64,000 nt of DNA from Cryptomeria japonica (taxonomy: Eukaryota > Streptophyta > Pinopsida > Cupressales > Cupressaceae): contig NC_081411.1 of NCBI RefSeq assembly GCF_030272615.1, forward strand, positions 185,302,449 to 185,366,448. The letters run 5' to 3'. The notes beneath the pieces were generated by a model, which saw only the letters and a list, made by a program, of their open reading frames with translations, was not told the origin of the DNA and searched no databases. Shown piece by piece: positions 1-13,442 of the stretch (position 1 is its first letter; each line of letters opens with the position of its first letter). The position numbers and the translations under genes are program-made.

Positions 1-952
1 AAAATGACTATAATATAAGATTTAGTAACTACCCATTCAGGCTACATAATTTTACATTGGTGGGAGTATCATGCTTAGTATTTATGACATCTATATTAAC
101 CTTGTATGAATACACAATGGTTTCTAAGTCAAAATCTTAATAGTGATGGAATTTATACTTTTACAAAATTCAAAAATATTTTTCATGTTGTGAATCACAA
201 GTGAACATGATATGCAATTACCTTTTAGAAATGTCTTGCACAAATCTTTTAATGAAGAAATAAAATGGAAGTGCCGACTTAAACCAAAGAAAATGCTTGA
301 ACTAAATGTCATTATTGGTTACAAAATTGTAAGGATTGTTGACTTTGCATCTATGTGATGCTATCCCTAGTTGTTGTTCTCACTTTATGTTGGATAATTA
401 AGATGTTTCGTGATTTTGTGACATTTATACATATTGCAACAACTAAAATTTGAAAAAAAACTTTTTTTGTAAACCCAAGGTTGTCATATGGGATTGCTTA
501 TTATTTAGGTCCTTAATTTCATATTTAGTATAAATGATGAATGTAGATATTATCCAACCCTTAAACTAGACTATAAAGAAGAATGAGTGGTTGTCTCATA
601 AAAGGTAAATAAAAATTCAAAAGGGCAATACTATTATTATTTATTATTAGAGAGTGTTTCCAATTGTCTTGAGTATAACCCAAATTTAATCATTCTTAAC
701 ACTAGTTGCAAACATTGACATGACATTCAAGGTTAAAAAGGATTTTATGTGGATTTACTAGGATGTCATTTATTATTATATGATACTCGATGTCATTGAA
801 CCATATTGAAATGAGAACCCATCAGGAGCCTTATCAAGGCTTTTAGAGTATTGATACATTGTTTTGATATTATGATTACATGATGTTTATCAAACTCTTA
901 AGTATGGTAATCCCAATAAGGGAACCACTATGGGAACTAAAGAAAGATTACT
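1..952. other. AT-rich DNA, no gene recognised
   Basis: Only short open stretches occur, with no recognisable motif, splice pattern or repeat boundary. Nothing here supports a gene call on either strand. Confidence 0.5.
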
Positions 953-2735
953 ATGGATATAGTTAGTGCAAGGATACACCTATGTTGTAAAACCTTTGAG
1001 ATGATGGGTGGGCACGAGTGGGAGAAGAGAGGTGGTAGGGTTTTTGGAGGGGTGGTCATTGCAAGGGAAACATATAATGTAGATTCAGATGCAGACGGTT
1101 ATGAAGATGATGGAGATGTGGAGAGAGGTGACATCTACAAAATTATTTCTTGCATGCTAGGGTTTCATTGATTCTTGGCTTTATTGTGGTGGATTTGGTC
1201 AGCGATGTGGTGTTGTTGTCATCTTTGAAGGTTCTTTTTGCTTCTACTTTTCCTTTATGCTCCATCGTTCCTCTCTTTTTAGGCATTGTGATGGATATCG
1301 TTGTTTTCATGGTGGAGGCAATTTTGGTGTGTGCATAGAAAGGTAGTGTTTTTTATTGCTCATGGGGTCTCCTTAGAGGAGGATGGCAATTGTTCAATGG
1401 TTGCCAAGGGTGTTGTGGCTCTGGGTTATAGTAGCGGTAAATTTTTCTATGTTGTTTTGGGTTTTTTGGGTTTTCCTCTCTAGATGCTTTCTTGTTCTTC
1501 TGTGCCTTGTTTGGCCACTATGGAGTTGGATGATGCTTTTGTGATGGCGGCCTATGATTGCATGAGATCCCATTTTAAGGGTTTTGGTGTTATCTTTCCC
1601 TTTTCCATGGTGTTGTTGGGGGCCTTTGTTCCTCATGGGTTGGCCTCTTTGATGAAGCTCTTTGTTAGTGCCACCTCAATTTCTCTTTTATGCACTTTTG
1701 GTGGTAGTTTTGCTAGGGTTTAATCCCTATTTGGCATGTTTGAGGCTTTCTAGTCCCTTTTGGGGCTTCCCTCCCTTTTATTTTGTGGGGTATGTGTTTC
1801 TACAATGCTCATCTTCTTATACCCTTTTAAGTTCCTCGTGATGGGACTTTTATTGTTCTCCCCAAGCTTGAGCTTTTGGCTTCCATGCCCAATGGACCCA
1901 TTTTTGTTGTTGCCTCTTGTTTTCAATTAAGGGTTTTCTTTGGCTTTGAGGTGTGTCCGTCCTTGTGCAGTTAGTTGGAGCTCTATGGTTTCCTAGTCAT
2001 AGTTATCTTTTGAAGGCTCATGATGCTATGTCACTAGTTCTCCTCCATAAATATTCCTTTGAGGCGGAGAACCTTTTGTGGGGGTGGATCGGGCTTGTCT
2101 TTCTTTCTTTCCTTCTTCCCTTCTCATTGATCCTATTAAGGTGGAGGGGTCTGCTATTGAGGTGGAGTGTCTTGGTTTGTAAAGTTGGAAGTTGTTTCAA
2201 GGGGGCTATTGTTGCTCTTGTTTTGGTGGGTGGTTACATTGGCATTGTTGACACATTTCTTATTTTTCTTTGTCCTTCTCCTATGGAGGTGGAGACCTTG
2301 GTGGAGTTTGAGATTTTTGTATTTGATGCATTTGTCTTTCAACAATAGATGAAGGTTTTGGTATCCTTTTTAAAACCCAGTATTCTTGTAAGCTTATTAC
2401 ATTTTATCTACATGTCACTAGAGGGGAAGGTTGTGGGAGCCTTGTTAAAACCCCTTATTAAGGTTAAGGGAGCCTAGAAAAACCCTTTGCTAATAACTGT
2501 CTAAGAATTTTGGTTTGATGGCTTTGACCTCCTACTTTTACAGTTAATTCTCTAATGCTTAGTATGTTTTGTATGGATGTGGATTGATTGTAGGTTTCTT
2601 TTGTTGTATTTTATTTATGTGTTCTATAAGTGGGTTCCAAATTCCCCCAAAAATTGAGGGTTTTGGGTCCCTTCAAAACTTGTTGTATAGGGTTTCCAGT
2701 CCCCTCAAAACCAATTTTTTCCTTAATAAAAAATA
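953..2735 (+). repeat. G/T-rich stretch ending in a LINE-like 3' tail
   Basis: The plus strand is strikingly G/T-rich with poor coding appearance in all frames. Its last about 100 bases (2640-2735) read like the 3' end of plant LINEs: CCCTTCAAAAC and CCCCTCAAAACC motifs followed by CCTTAATAAAAAA. The large LINE at 17715-25844 ends in the same style (CCCCTTCAAAACC, then CCTTAATCCAAAA). I infer a decayed LINE 3' portion. No target-site duplication was found and the 5' limit is arbitrary, so the short open stretches inside are not called as genes. Confidence 0.4.
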
Positions 2736-2879
2736 TTATATGGAAAATATATCAAGATGCATGTTAATTATAAATTAACTAGGAAATCATATTGTAATGG
2801 TAATGAGTTCCTATATGGGTATTGGGGTAAGGGTTTTTATATGGCTACAAGATATCTATTTAATTCTATGTGCAGGAAA

Positions 2880-4450
2880 AGTGGTGTAAAGAAATAGGAA
2901 ATTCGATTTCAAAACTAGTCCACACACCAATGGGACTCTTGGTGCAAGTTATGGAGTTATATTGAATAACTCAACTTCCCAAGTGATGTTCCATTGTTCT
3001 CTATCTCACAGGACCCCACAAGCCAATGGCTTTGTTCTCAGATCACTGAGCAAAGTGACTTAGGGATGACAACCATGAGAATGAGGGATATTGATCAATC
3101 TAGCATGAATGCATTCCTAGTTACGCATGATACTAAATCTAACATGATTTAAACTAGCATGGATATGATGATAAGATAAAAGGATTAGTAAAATCTATCC
3201 TAACATGATATACTAGTCTAATATGAGTGTTATGTGTTAATGCAAATCCCTATTTAAGATGATATTAAGATTATTTCTATCAAAGAGAGGCTAAATGCTT
3301 GATAAAATGACTATATATGAAGATGAGATGCTTAGTAAAATGTCTATAAGTTTGATACTAAAGACTTGGATATGAAAATGATAGAAGGATGGCTCTATTT
3401 ATAGAAAAACCAGGGAAATGGATGGTCAAGATTGGATAATCTTATCAAGGGCCAGGATTGAAAGTTATCAAATTATCAATCCATTTTTACAATTCTCACC
3501 AATGAACTACTGACAATTGTCAACATAAGACTGCTTGAGAGGAGATGTAAGAAGCATTAAATGCTTGAGAAGACCTCATGGTTACTGTAGAAGGTAAGGG
3601 TTAAGGAAGGGTTAGGGTTATCCATTGGATAAAGCTTTTACCCAAAGGATAAACTCTTGTGCAAGGGTTAAAGGGATAACCAAGGGTAAAACCATGAATG
3701 CTTGATGAGACCCTTGGGTTAGATGAAGGTTGAGTTAGGTAAAAAGTCTCTAACCATGCCAAAAGGGTGAGTTAACCATTAATGGTTTGGAAGACTTTGG
3801 AGACAAATTTGTAAGAGTCCTTCCAAATTTGGGGAAACTCAACAAGTTAGCTTGTTGAAGACATAAAGGCTTTAATGCTTTTGGAAGACTTTCCTCCAAA
3901 TTTGAGAAGTGACATCCTCAAATTTAGGGAAAGGGGATGATTGAAGGGTTTAGGTTAATTGATTAGGATTGGATAGGTTCTAGAAGAATTTAGGAAGGGG
4001 ATTTAGGAGGCAAGTGAGAGATGTAGGAAAATGCAAGTGGATGGAGGGTAATTTTAATTAAAATAAATTACTTTATTTCAACTAAAATAAATGCAACTTG
4101 CATAAATACAAGTGGGGGATTTAAATAAATAAATTAGATTTATTTATTTGTAATGAACAATTTAATTAAATGTGAATTTAATTAAAAGGGGAGAAAGGGG
4201 AAATAATTAAATAAAGTGATTTATTTAATTAAAGGTTATGAAAGGTTTGGGTGAACTTAATTAAATAAATTGAGTAATTCATTTAATCAAATAGATGAAT
4301 GTGAATAATTTTAATTAAATAGAATTTAATTAAATAGAGGAATGGGTTAAAATGAATATTAAATATTCACTTAGTAAAGTGGTCATTTTTATACATATAC
4401 AAATCCTATATTAAATCTACTTCATGGATTTTAAGTGGAAGTGCCTTCTT
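2880..4450 (+). repeat. AT-rich, possibly LTR-derived stretch
   Basis: No coding signal. A TATA-like CTCTATTTATAG lies near 3391, followed by about 1 kb rich in AATTAAAT/AAATAAATT words (4040-4340). This promoter-then-simple-sequence layout resembles a solo LTR, but neither end nor a target-site duplication could be fixed. Confidence 0.25.
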
Positions 4451-6502
4451 ATGAGCTTATGTGAACCAAAATAGTTTACTATTGTGTAATAAGTCTAGCC
4501 TCTATCTTGATAAGACAAACCTTGGGATGTTCAAGCTGTTTTATGAATAATATAGGATAGAGTCTACTTCAAGAGCTTGATATCCGTAATAGATAATTGT
4601 AAGGGTTTTGAGATGGTGACATTGAATTAAGATAAATATCAGTGGGAGGTCATGTTGAGAAGTTACTCAATATAGCTTTACAATATTGTGAACTTAGTTA
4701 AACAATTTCTTAGCTACCAGGCCAAGCATTAATATTTGAAGGGGATTCATTAATTCATTTTGATTATTGGAAACTATTTATAGGTGTCATTTGAGAAAAA
4801 ATGTGAGGATAACTATGTGTGACATGGATCTCATTTTGGAGTGGGTATGTAGGAATTGTTGGGCGAAGGAAGGGTTTAGGGGAGATAACTCCCAAGATTT
4901 GGCCTAATTGGTATTACCTTCTCTCTTCAAGAGGATTCAAATGAGGCCAAAATGGCTATTATATGGCCATGAATGTGTTTAGGAAATATGGCAACTTATT
5001 ATTGCTACATAACATTCCTTTGAATAACAAGTTAAATGAAATGAATGGGTTGACTATGTTATTGTATATTCATGTTTACCTATTGAGTAGAGACCATCTT
5101 GTGTTGGATCCAGGTGAGTTTTATGTGTTTGTGAAATTTAATCCAAAACTTATAAGACTTTCTGTATAGACTTCTCGATTAGTAAATTGTGATTTATGTA
5201 TTGCTAATTAGGAATATATTTTCCAATTATAGTGCTAAGTTGGGTATAGATGCTAACTTTTACGACAATAGTTGGAGTCATTACCTTACTAGGGCATAGC
5301 ATAGAGAATGCATGCCTCTAATATGTAGACTAATCCTCTCCATATGAGATGATCACCCATGGATAAATCTTATGACTTGATCAAAGATAAGCTTATTGAT
5401 GCTCAAGATTGGTAGTAATCAAGGAGTGTACTATGTTGGTGGGCTATTAGTTGTACCACTTAGATAGTGGGATAAATTTCATTAGTAGCACGTGTTCTTG
5501 GAAGCCAACAATATGTAGGTGAGGGATATCCCATGTTACTCTAGAGACCTAGATAGATTCTACAAAGAGCATGAGGGTCTTGGACCAATGTGGTGATGGT
5601 GATGGATGTCCATGTTTTCTTAGTTGGTTGATGGAATATAAGGAAAAGCAAGTTTCCAATGAAAAATAAATAGGTAACAATTGGACTAACCTCCTAGTCC
5701 AGCTTTGGCATGTCCTAATGTGGGTAATGGTATTTCAATTATCAAATTTAACTAAAACTTTTGGTGAATGGTCACTAGAAAGTTGATCCTATGAATTGTA
5801 GTTTGAAAGGTGATATTTCGAATAAACTTAAAATAATGTCTTCATGGTCATATTGTACTAAATAAGAACCCAATCAAGAAGAGTTGATAGGTCTTCTCCA
5901 CTACAATCTCTACAAGAAATACAATGATTATATAGGTCATCTATAATAATTAAAAAGAAATATTTTAAAAAATAGTCTTAAAGAAATATTGATAAGGTGG
6001 GACAATAGATCTAATTGACTCTATAAGCATTAGTTGTTATCTAAAAAATAGATAATTCATCATACTCTAGTTGGACAAATGTCGTCTAAGACATAGAAGG
6101 GTAAAATAACATTAGTTTCTTATTTTCAGATTAGTTATTAGGAAGGCTTATATTCATGATTAGAATATAAAAGTTTATAAAATTTGAGATTCTATAGAAA
6201 GTTAAAAATGATTCATTCTAAAGAGGTTGAATAGCCATAAGGAAAAAAATGAAGACTGTGATTTGAAGCACATGTAAGAGTAAGAAAATGCACATGTTGA
6301 AGAACATTAGGTTGGAATAGAGATATAGTTCAAGAAGGTGGTTTTGATGAAGAAAAAAAGGAGCATCTTGACCCACATTTATAAGGACCACAGGGCAATG
6401 GAATTTAGTAGATAGATATATCTCACTATAATTATATATTTTTTCTTTACTTTATCTTATGAAACTCATTGGTTGCCAATGGATTTTCAACTTGAAATTC
6501 AA
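4451..6502. other. Unassigned DNA, no gene recognised
   Basis: Stops are frequent in all frames and no domain motif is visible. It is probably old decayed transposon sequence, but nothing specific can be named. Confidence 0.4.
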
Positions 6503-6507
6503 AGTAA

Positions 6508-8198
6508 CGTTTTAGATAGAGAGTGGTATGTTGTTATTGATGTCAACCCATTGCGTCAACTTATGTTACACTCATATGCTAACTAAAGATATACTTGCAT
6601 GACCTATGGATTATAGTGCAAGTATTGTATCTACAAGTTATCTTTATGGTCTATTTCAACCTTATGGAGATGTGAAAGACAAAGATTCAATATTGTTGTA
6701 CATTGTCATTGATGCCAAATGTGGAGATATTCAAGGATGCTTTTCAGTAGTGAACTGATGGAGGAGACATGGAGTAAATTTCATTTGTACACAGTTGTAC
6801 CTTATCTTTTGAAGTTCATGCTCATAGTGAATATCTATTAGAGTCAATTAGTTTTGGGTGTCTAAAGTATGATGTGGAGATCACATGTTTGGGTATGTTT
6901 TTAATTTGTTCACAATGATATCTTGTCAATTTTGTGTAATATGTTTAAGGGTATGATCTGAAAAGTTGTCTATGGGATAAATTGAGCATATTCTAAAATA
7001 AAGATACAATGTTTAGGTTTGCATTCCTACGCACAACATGATATGATCTTGGTATTCTAATGCTTACATTATAGAGATAGAAATGTGGCATACCTAAATT
7101 TTTAGGTCAAGACCTCTTTTGTAGAAAGAGTTATAGATAACGAAGAACTAGATAATGCTAAGGTAGAGTAAAGTGCTTCGTGAGGGCATGTTGAAATGCT
7201 CTACATTTCATCATATTGGCATTTTTATTCAACTAGATTTTAGGACATGTTAACTAATGTCTAAGCAATGTTTTATTAAAGTTTCAAATGATTTGGTATA
7301 CAACCTTGGTTCAATTTTCAATGTGTCAAGATGATACAGTGAACTTGTATACATTGTTTTTCACTTGTGCAAGTAGATAAATGCTTGTGGTAGCATGGAA
7401 TCGGTTGATGTCATAAAATAAATGTTTAAATATGTTTAACAGGTCCTATAATGCTCATATCATGATTAACAACTTGATGTCTAAGTCTCTTTAATATTCA
7501 TATCAGTCAGATTAGTTGAATAGAAGTGTTAAGTGCTTGAAAGGATGACTTTGCATTCTAGAAGGGTTTGCATTCCTCAAGTGGAATAACTTCCACATTG
7601 AACATGTAGGATTTTTTAGGACTAGATAATCCTTTTGCATGAACCACTATGACCTATTTTTATTGTGTTATGTGTCTTGAGGCTCACTAATGTGGTGTTA
7701 CAAATTTCGACCTTATAGCTAACCTAAGTGATGTTTTGGATACTTTTCGAGGATATAAAAGGTAAATCAAATCAATTAAAATGGGAGTGAAAATAAAGAT
7801 GTGCTTCAATGCCTCTGTTAGTAGAGTGTAATGTTGACAAATGCCATTACTTTTATAAAACTATTGTAATATTCAGGGAGTGGTGAGCTTCCTTTGACAT
7901 AGCCATAAAATTCTAGGGAGAATATGCTTCTTTATGACCTAATAACATTAAAACCTACTCTAATCATGTAATCTTTTATGTGACTAGATTTGGACAGTAG
8001 TTTCAAGCAACTCTTCTCATTATGATTCTTCTCATTATGATTTTCAATGTAAATCTAGTGTTATGATTGTGTTTCTTGTGTTCTCTCATTCTTGTTGATT
8101 AATCATTATTGCGAAATGAATGACTTAGAATCAAAAGTAAAATAATTTTTATTTAAGATTGATTCATCAGCCTTCTCAATCTCCGGGTGTGTTCTACA
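6508..8198 (+). repeat. 5' LTR of the element at 6503-15159
   Basis: It aligns with 13443-15154 over its whole length, for example at the shared opening around TAGATAGAGA and the shared closing region just before the primer site. It ends in CA immediately ahead of the primer site. A TATAAAAG at 7754-7761 is a plausible promoter. Confidence 0.85.
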
Positions 8199-8200
8199 AT

Positions 8201-8212
8201 TGGTATCAAAGC
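8201..8212 (+). promoter_or_regulatory. Primer binding site (initiator Met tRNA type)
   Basis: TGGTATCAAAGC starts two bases after the 5' LTR. It is close to the canonical TGGTATCAGAGC complementary to the 3' end of initiator Met tRNA used by many plant LTR elements. Confidence 0.8.
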
Positions 8213-8669
8213 AAGGTTCCTTTATACAATCTAACAACTGAGGTACATCCTGCACTTGAACACATGGGAACTGAAATGATGTTTAATAACATATTTTTTT
8301 CAAAGATGATCTTCACTTGATGGACTTGAATCCAAATGACCCAATGGAGTTCAATCCAGACAACTGTGAGGTTGATTTTGAAGGAGAACTTAGATATTCT
8401 CTAGAAGATTTGGATATTGCAAGAGACGAAGTTGAAGAGTTTAAGGCCAAACTGAAAGAGTCTAAAGAAACTATCACCAATCTAAAAGTTCAGTTGAGGA
8501 AGGTAAAATGATTGAAGATTGCCTAAGTACCAAGCTCCATGACAAATCTATTAAATGTTGAAAGCTTGAGAGATAAATTATTTCTTTAAAAAAGGGATTG
8601 AAGAAAGTATAAGAGAAGATAGAAAAAAACCTAAAACTCAAGAACAACACCAAGATCCTTCATGAGATA

Positions 8670-9119
8670 ATGAATAGCAAAAAAACCCAAAATAATAATG
8701 GTGGTCTTGGATTTAAAAAGAGCCTGAATTCAAAGTCAAATGTTTCTAAAGACACCTTTGAAATAAAGAAGAATGAAGGTTGTGTTGAGGGTTCTAAAGA
8801 TGATAAGAAAAAGTTGAAGGATGATCAAACAAATATTAATAGTCAAATGAAGAACTTCATGAAATATTCCTCTAAGCAAACTACCTATCCCAGGTACTCT
8901 CAATCCTTTAAAGGATATTGTTATTCATGCAATGAGTATGGTCATAAAGTAATTAATTGTAGAACTAAGGCAAGAAGAGATGAATATATGAATAAGATAT
9001 CATCTGTGCCTCAAAGATATAATGCAATAGGCTCTCATTACTTCTATGGTTATTGCTATGCATACCATAAGTTTGGTCATGAAGCTGCAGATTGTAGAAC
9101 TATGGTAACTATGGTCTGA
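8670..9119 (+). CDS. gag-like fragment with zinc knuckle (fossil)
   Basis: A 149-codon open stretch, rich in Lys and Asn, belongs to the gag region of the surrounding LTR element. It carries one clear CCHC knuckle, CYSCNEYGHKVINC (CX2CX4HX4C), near residue 90. A second, related Cys/His block (CYAYHKFGHEAADC) follows near residue 130. In the family such knuckles bind the element's RNA in the particle. Upstream, 8317-8511 is a charged open stretch with a heptad-like pattern that probably belongs to the same gag. The region is a fossil and no function is inferred. Confidence 0.7.
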   Translation: MNSKKTQNNNGGLGFKKSLNSKSNVSKDTFEIKKNEGCVEGSKDDKKKLKDDQTNINSQMKNFMKYSSKQTTYPRYSQSFKGYCYSCNEYGHKVINCRTKARRDEYMNKISSVPQRYNAIGSHYFYGYCYAYHKFGHEAADCRTMVTMV

Positions 9120-9879
9120 ATTACAATAATTTTGGGCGTGAAACCATCTATTCAGAACAAGAAGGATGACACTATGAATGTGAAGAGAAAGGATACTACA
9201 AAAGTATGGAGGAAGAAATAAGGCCAGGATGATAAGAAAAAGAAAGGCACATGTTTGTGCATGGTGCAGAAAGGTCCTAGTAAATTAAATTAGAGCATTG
9301 ACTTAGGGGGAGTTACCATTTGTAAAATATTTTAACCACCTAAGAAGTAAAAAATATTGAGAATTTCAACTTGAAAAGATGATCTATGACATACCCTCTA
9401 AAGTAAATGACTATTGATTAGAATTAAATCTGTCACTCCAAGTCATAGAGTAAAATAATGACATGCAGAGGATTGTGGTGAGTCTTGGGATCCTTTGGGA
9501 TGAATCCGAGAAGTCTAGTGGAAGACCACCTAATAAGGATATGTGCACTTATGATAGAATGCTAGGGAAAATACAAAGGTATTTAGACCATATTTAATCA
9601 TTTTGATCTCATTTGAATGCTAAAACTTGAGTCTATAGTAGGCAAGAGAAGAAGGCATCCAAGAATATCTGAGTGTGAAAGGTGAAACCTTAGCAACAGT
9701 TTAAAGAGGTATTCTTTTGAGATTTTTTGCAAAAACCTATTTCTAAAATTGCAATGCCACAACTATACAAAGTTGTTGAAAGACCATGACCTGAAGTGTA
9801 AGAAATTTTCCTTCATAGCCATGACAAAAAAATAAGAGTGGTGCATTCTCCTCAAATCCAATAAATGTGGTATTAACAG

Positions 9880-11460
9880 AGGATGTTTGGATCTACATTA
9901 AATCCTCTCTAAATGAGATCGATCACATCAACTTTTAAAAACTTGGATATGAACTCTTTGATGATAATTAGTACTACAAACCAAAGTATGCAAATGTGGA
10001 AGCCAAGCAAATCAACATATGGCAAGATTATCCTAATTGCTGCTATGAGTTTGAATGGGTCAGGTACGTGTTAAGAAAAATTCATGATGATTTCATGTAT
10101 ATCAACAAGTCCTATAGAATTACCAATTAAGTAATTAGGGTTGTCACTGGTCTATGTTCCACTGCACCAATTTCAGTGATGAAGGCAATCAAGAATGAGG
10201 ATTTAACAAGATTAACTAATGCAACATCTGATAAAAGAACCCTAAGTGTTAAAGACATAATTGATGCAGGGGTTTGATGTGCCACCATGGTAATTGCATA
10301 CAAGGTCTACTATAATAATAGAGAAGGATCAACTATTGGTATCATGATTCATACTACGTACAAGATGAAGGAAAGAAAAGACTTCAAACTTTGTGAAGTG
10401 ATGAGAGTGCAACTCTTGGTTACTAGAAAGAGAGCAAAGAAAACAAGATATAACTTCAGGTATGGAATCCTAGTTATCTACTTAGCTTTCTATTTCTTGA
10501 ATGAGTTGCTTTAATTCAAGGGAAAGATTTGACAACCACACATTCTTGTTTTTTCAAAAATTAGGAGTCATGTGAGAGGGTTCCATGATGATAAGTTGTG
10601 CAAAAACATGTTAGGTACAAAATTTCCTCTAGAATTGGTAAGAAATATGAGGGATTGCTCACCTTCCTAGTTCACAAGGATAATTGCTACGTGGAGGTTG
10701 TAGAACCTAGAACAATATAGATTCCAAAACTTTGTTATGAAGTAAATGAAGAAGAAATTGTTGTCTATGATGACATTCTTCTCACCAAACTCAAGGATGA
10801 TAATGCAAAGAAGTTTGGAATGTATGATGAGATTAGGGATAAGAAAAATAAGAAAAGTGTGGAGGAACATCTTGCCAAACATAGAGATGAACTACATAAT
10901 AAATGACATGTTGAAGCTGTCATTGTTGTGAAAATTATAACTCTTCCTGCTCATCCATAGGACATCCAAGCACCTAGAAGGTTTGGTAGATCCACTTGAC
11001 TACTACAACTACTCTACAACCCTCCAGAGCCACACAAACATCTTCCACCAAAAAAATAGCCACATCTGAATTTCCAAAGCAGATGAAAAAGGCAAAGAAA
11101 GGGTATGCAAGACCTAAGCAATTTTCTAAAAGAAAAAAATTTAAGATTGTAAATATTAATGATGATGAAGAAGAAGAAGAGGAAGAGATTTGAAAGTTTA
11201 AGAGGAAAATAAAGAAACCCAATAAAAATCCTTTGGTGGTACCTCCTCATGATGCTCTTCAATTAAAAGCTAATCTTAATAGAACTGAGCAATATGGAAT
11301 TCTTAAGGAGGTTGCAAATCTCTATCTGGATGTGTCTCCCTTTGATCAATATACCATAGAGAAGGTGGTTGTCATGTGCATGATCAAATACAATTCACCT
11401 CTTATGGACATCTTAGACCAAATTTTGGAGATCTTTGCTCAAGTATTGAGATAGAAAGGA
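9880..11460 (+). pseudogene. Decayed second coding region of the LTR element
   Basis: Interrupted coding-like sequence follows the gag. One stretch around 10020-10514 includes residues such as SYRITN, VTGLCST and YYNNREGS and looks like the accessory plant-transposon proteins found in large-genome plants; this is recognition from memory and not a firm family call. A Lys- and Glu-rich stretch follows at 10996-11190, and 11233-11454 is open without a recognised domain. No reverse transcriptase, integrase or protease motif is visible. The region is broken many times. Confidence 0.4.
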
Positions 11461-12025
11461 CAAGAATCCAAACAAGTAAATGAAGAGTCAAGGTAACAAG
11501 CACAAGATAAATTAGTCTCCTCTATCTCTCAAGAAGAAAATGATGCAAATTAATTTAATGTACCTCATCTAGATAACACTAATGAACAAGACTTAGAAGA
11601 GGAGTAGATCACACAAGAAGAAAATACTTTAGATGCTCTAGAAAATATAGAGAAGCATGGAGCACAAAATAAGAAAGAGAAAGATAATACTCTAGAGAAG
11701 GAAACCCCTGATCAAGAAAAAGCACAAAGTCACACTAGGGAAAGGAAGAACTCAAAAAATAAAGAAGAATCTAATCCTCCTCTATTGCTCCTCATGATTC
11801 CCTCAATGATATATTGGCACAACAAGTGCAATTGTGATTGGTGATACTCCCCAATTATTACAACTACCAACAAATGATGGACAAATTGATCTGTCAAATA
11901 TATCTACTCTTCACAAGTTGCAACTAAGAGACATATTCCATTCATTTGCAATAAAGGAGATCCTCCAACAACATGTTTAGAAATCTATAGAGCTAATGTA
12001 GGAAGGGTTATCAAAGGTAAAAAAT

Positions 12026-12560
12026 GACTCTTCTCCAATTTGGTTTGTGGGGGATTGTTGAACTCTTGGAGGCCTAGGCAAGAAGAGATGTCAGTCGAGA
12101 ACTTGAGAAGTAGGGTCCTTATGGGTTGAGGACTGTGGATGATGGCTCGACATCTTCATTGAAGAGAAAATGAGGACGATCAAGGGGCTTGAGGAGGTGC
12201 AAGACAAAGCGTACATTGTGGATAGGATTCCCGCCGAAGGATGACGATGACTAGATGACAATGACGGACCTCCAAAGAATCTTCAAAATGATCCTAGGAA
12301 AGGCAAGGAGCTCATATTTGCAAACTGAATATGACCCGCTATTTATTTCTTGACAGTTTTTGTATGTGAATACATATTATATTGGTTGCAGGGGTCAGAA
12401 TGTAGCCTGTTTTGGTATGTTTGTATGTAGTAGGGGATTTTTATGTTACTGATAGATAGCTTCTAAACTATCTTTTAGACTTACAACAGATAATGTATTT
12501 TGTTTTTAATCTAATATAAAGTAGTATTAACCGAGCAAAAAAGAAACAATTGACTCTTCT
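12026..12560 (+). mobile_element. Short 5'-truncated LINE-like insertion with target duplication
   Basis: A 10-bp direct repeat TGACTCTTCT brackets the insert (12026-12035 and 12551-12560). The insert, about 515 bp, resembles a LINE 3' portion: a short coding-like part, then a T/G-rich untranslated stretch, then TTTTTAATCTAATATAAAG and an A-rich end (GAGCAAAAAAGAAAC). It lies inside the LTR element at 6503-15159 and is therefore younger. An unusual SINE is possible, but no Pol III A and B boxes were found. Confidence 0.6.
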
Positions 12561-13427
12561 TTGCCTCCCAATCAACAAATGAATCTTTTTCTAGATTATT
12601 TCAAAATCCATTCATCTCATCTTGAGAAACAAATAGAAAAAATTGCGATGAAAAAGTTAAAAAATAAAAGGTTGGTTAATGCACATAATAAATTTTAATT
12701 TTTTTTGAAAAATATTAAAAAATGCTTAGTTGATGCTACCCCATTGTATCATTTAAAAAAAATGGCCTATGCCAACCAAGAGCATAGAAGATTAGATGGA
12801 CTCCATTGAGTCAAAAATAACTCAAATGGCCAACATTTAGGATCCAAAGAAGGATAGAGATGGTACTACAAGGGCTCAAATAGAAAAAGATCATACTAAA
12901 CTAAAGCAACTTATAGATCAATAAGAACAAATCAAAGGAGGCATTAGGAAGCTAAGAGAAGTTGCATATCTAAGGATGCATCCTTGACCGATATCCTAGT
13001 TGAGGTAGATTATTTTGATCAAAAGATGAAGGCACCAACCACTATGGAAGAAGCAAAAGATTTTCAGATTTAGTTTTAATGGGCCAATCACACATCTTGG
13101 TCTCTACAAATAAGATCCAGGACACATCCCTTGCCCAGTTGAAGGTAATTTACAAGAACATCCTACCTTCAAAGTAAATACGTTTTGTAGATAAGACATT
13201 TTTTGATTTTTTATAGACATGTAGAGTATAAGATCAAGGTTGCCATGCATTTTCAGTATCAACAAGGCATTATGTAGCATCTTATTTTGAAGCATCCTCA
13301 TCTCTAGGGGAGTTAGTTGTTAGGGTAGAATATATGTGTCTTGTTGGCATAGAGGAAGCTTCCTTATCCTTTTCCCTTGATGTCAAAGGGGACATAAGAC
13401 ATGTTGTAGATAAGCATTGCTATCAAT

Positions 13428-13441
13428 AAAAATTGGGGAGA
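13428..13441 (+). promoter_or_regulatory. Polypurine tract before the 3' LTR
   Basis: AAAAATTGGGGAGA ends one base before the 3' LTR start at 13443, the expected place for plus-strand priming. Confidence 0.6.
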
Positions 13442-13442
13442 T

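Noticed and set aside
953-2350. Several overlapping open stretches on both strands
   Set aside because: Strong G/T bias leaves long stop-free runs by chance, with hydrophobic low-complexity translations and no motif.
8317-8511. Charged 64-codon frame as an independent gene
   Set aside because: Its position after the primer site and the coiled-coil-like composition fit the gag region of the surrounding element.
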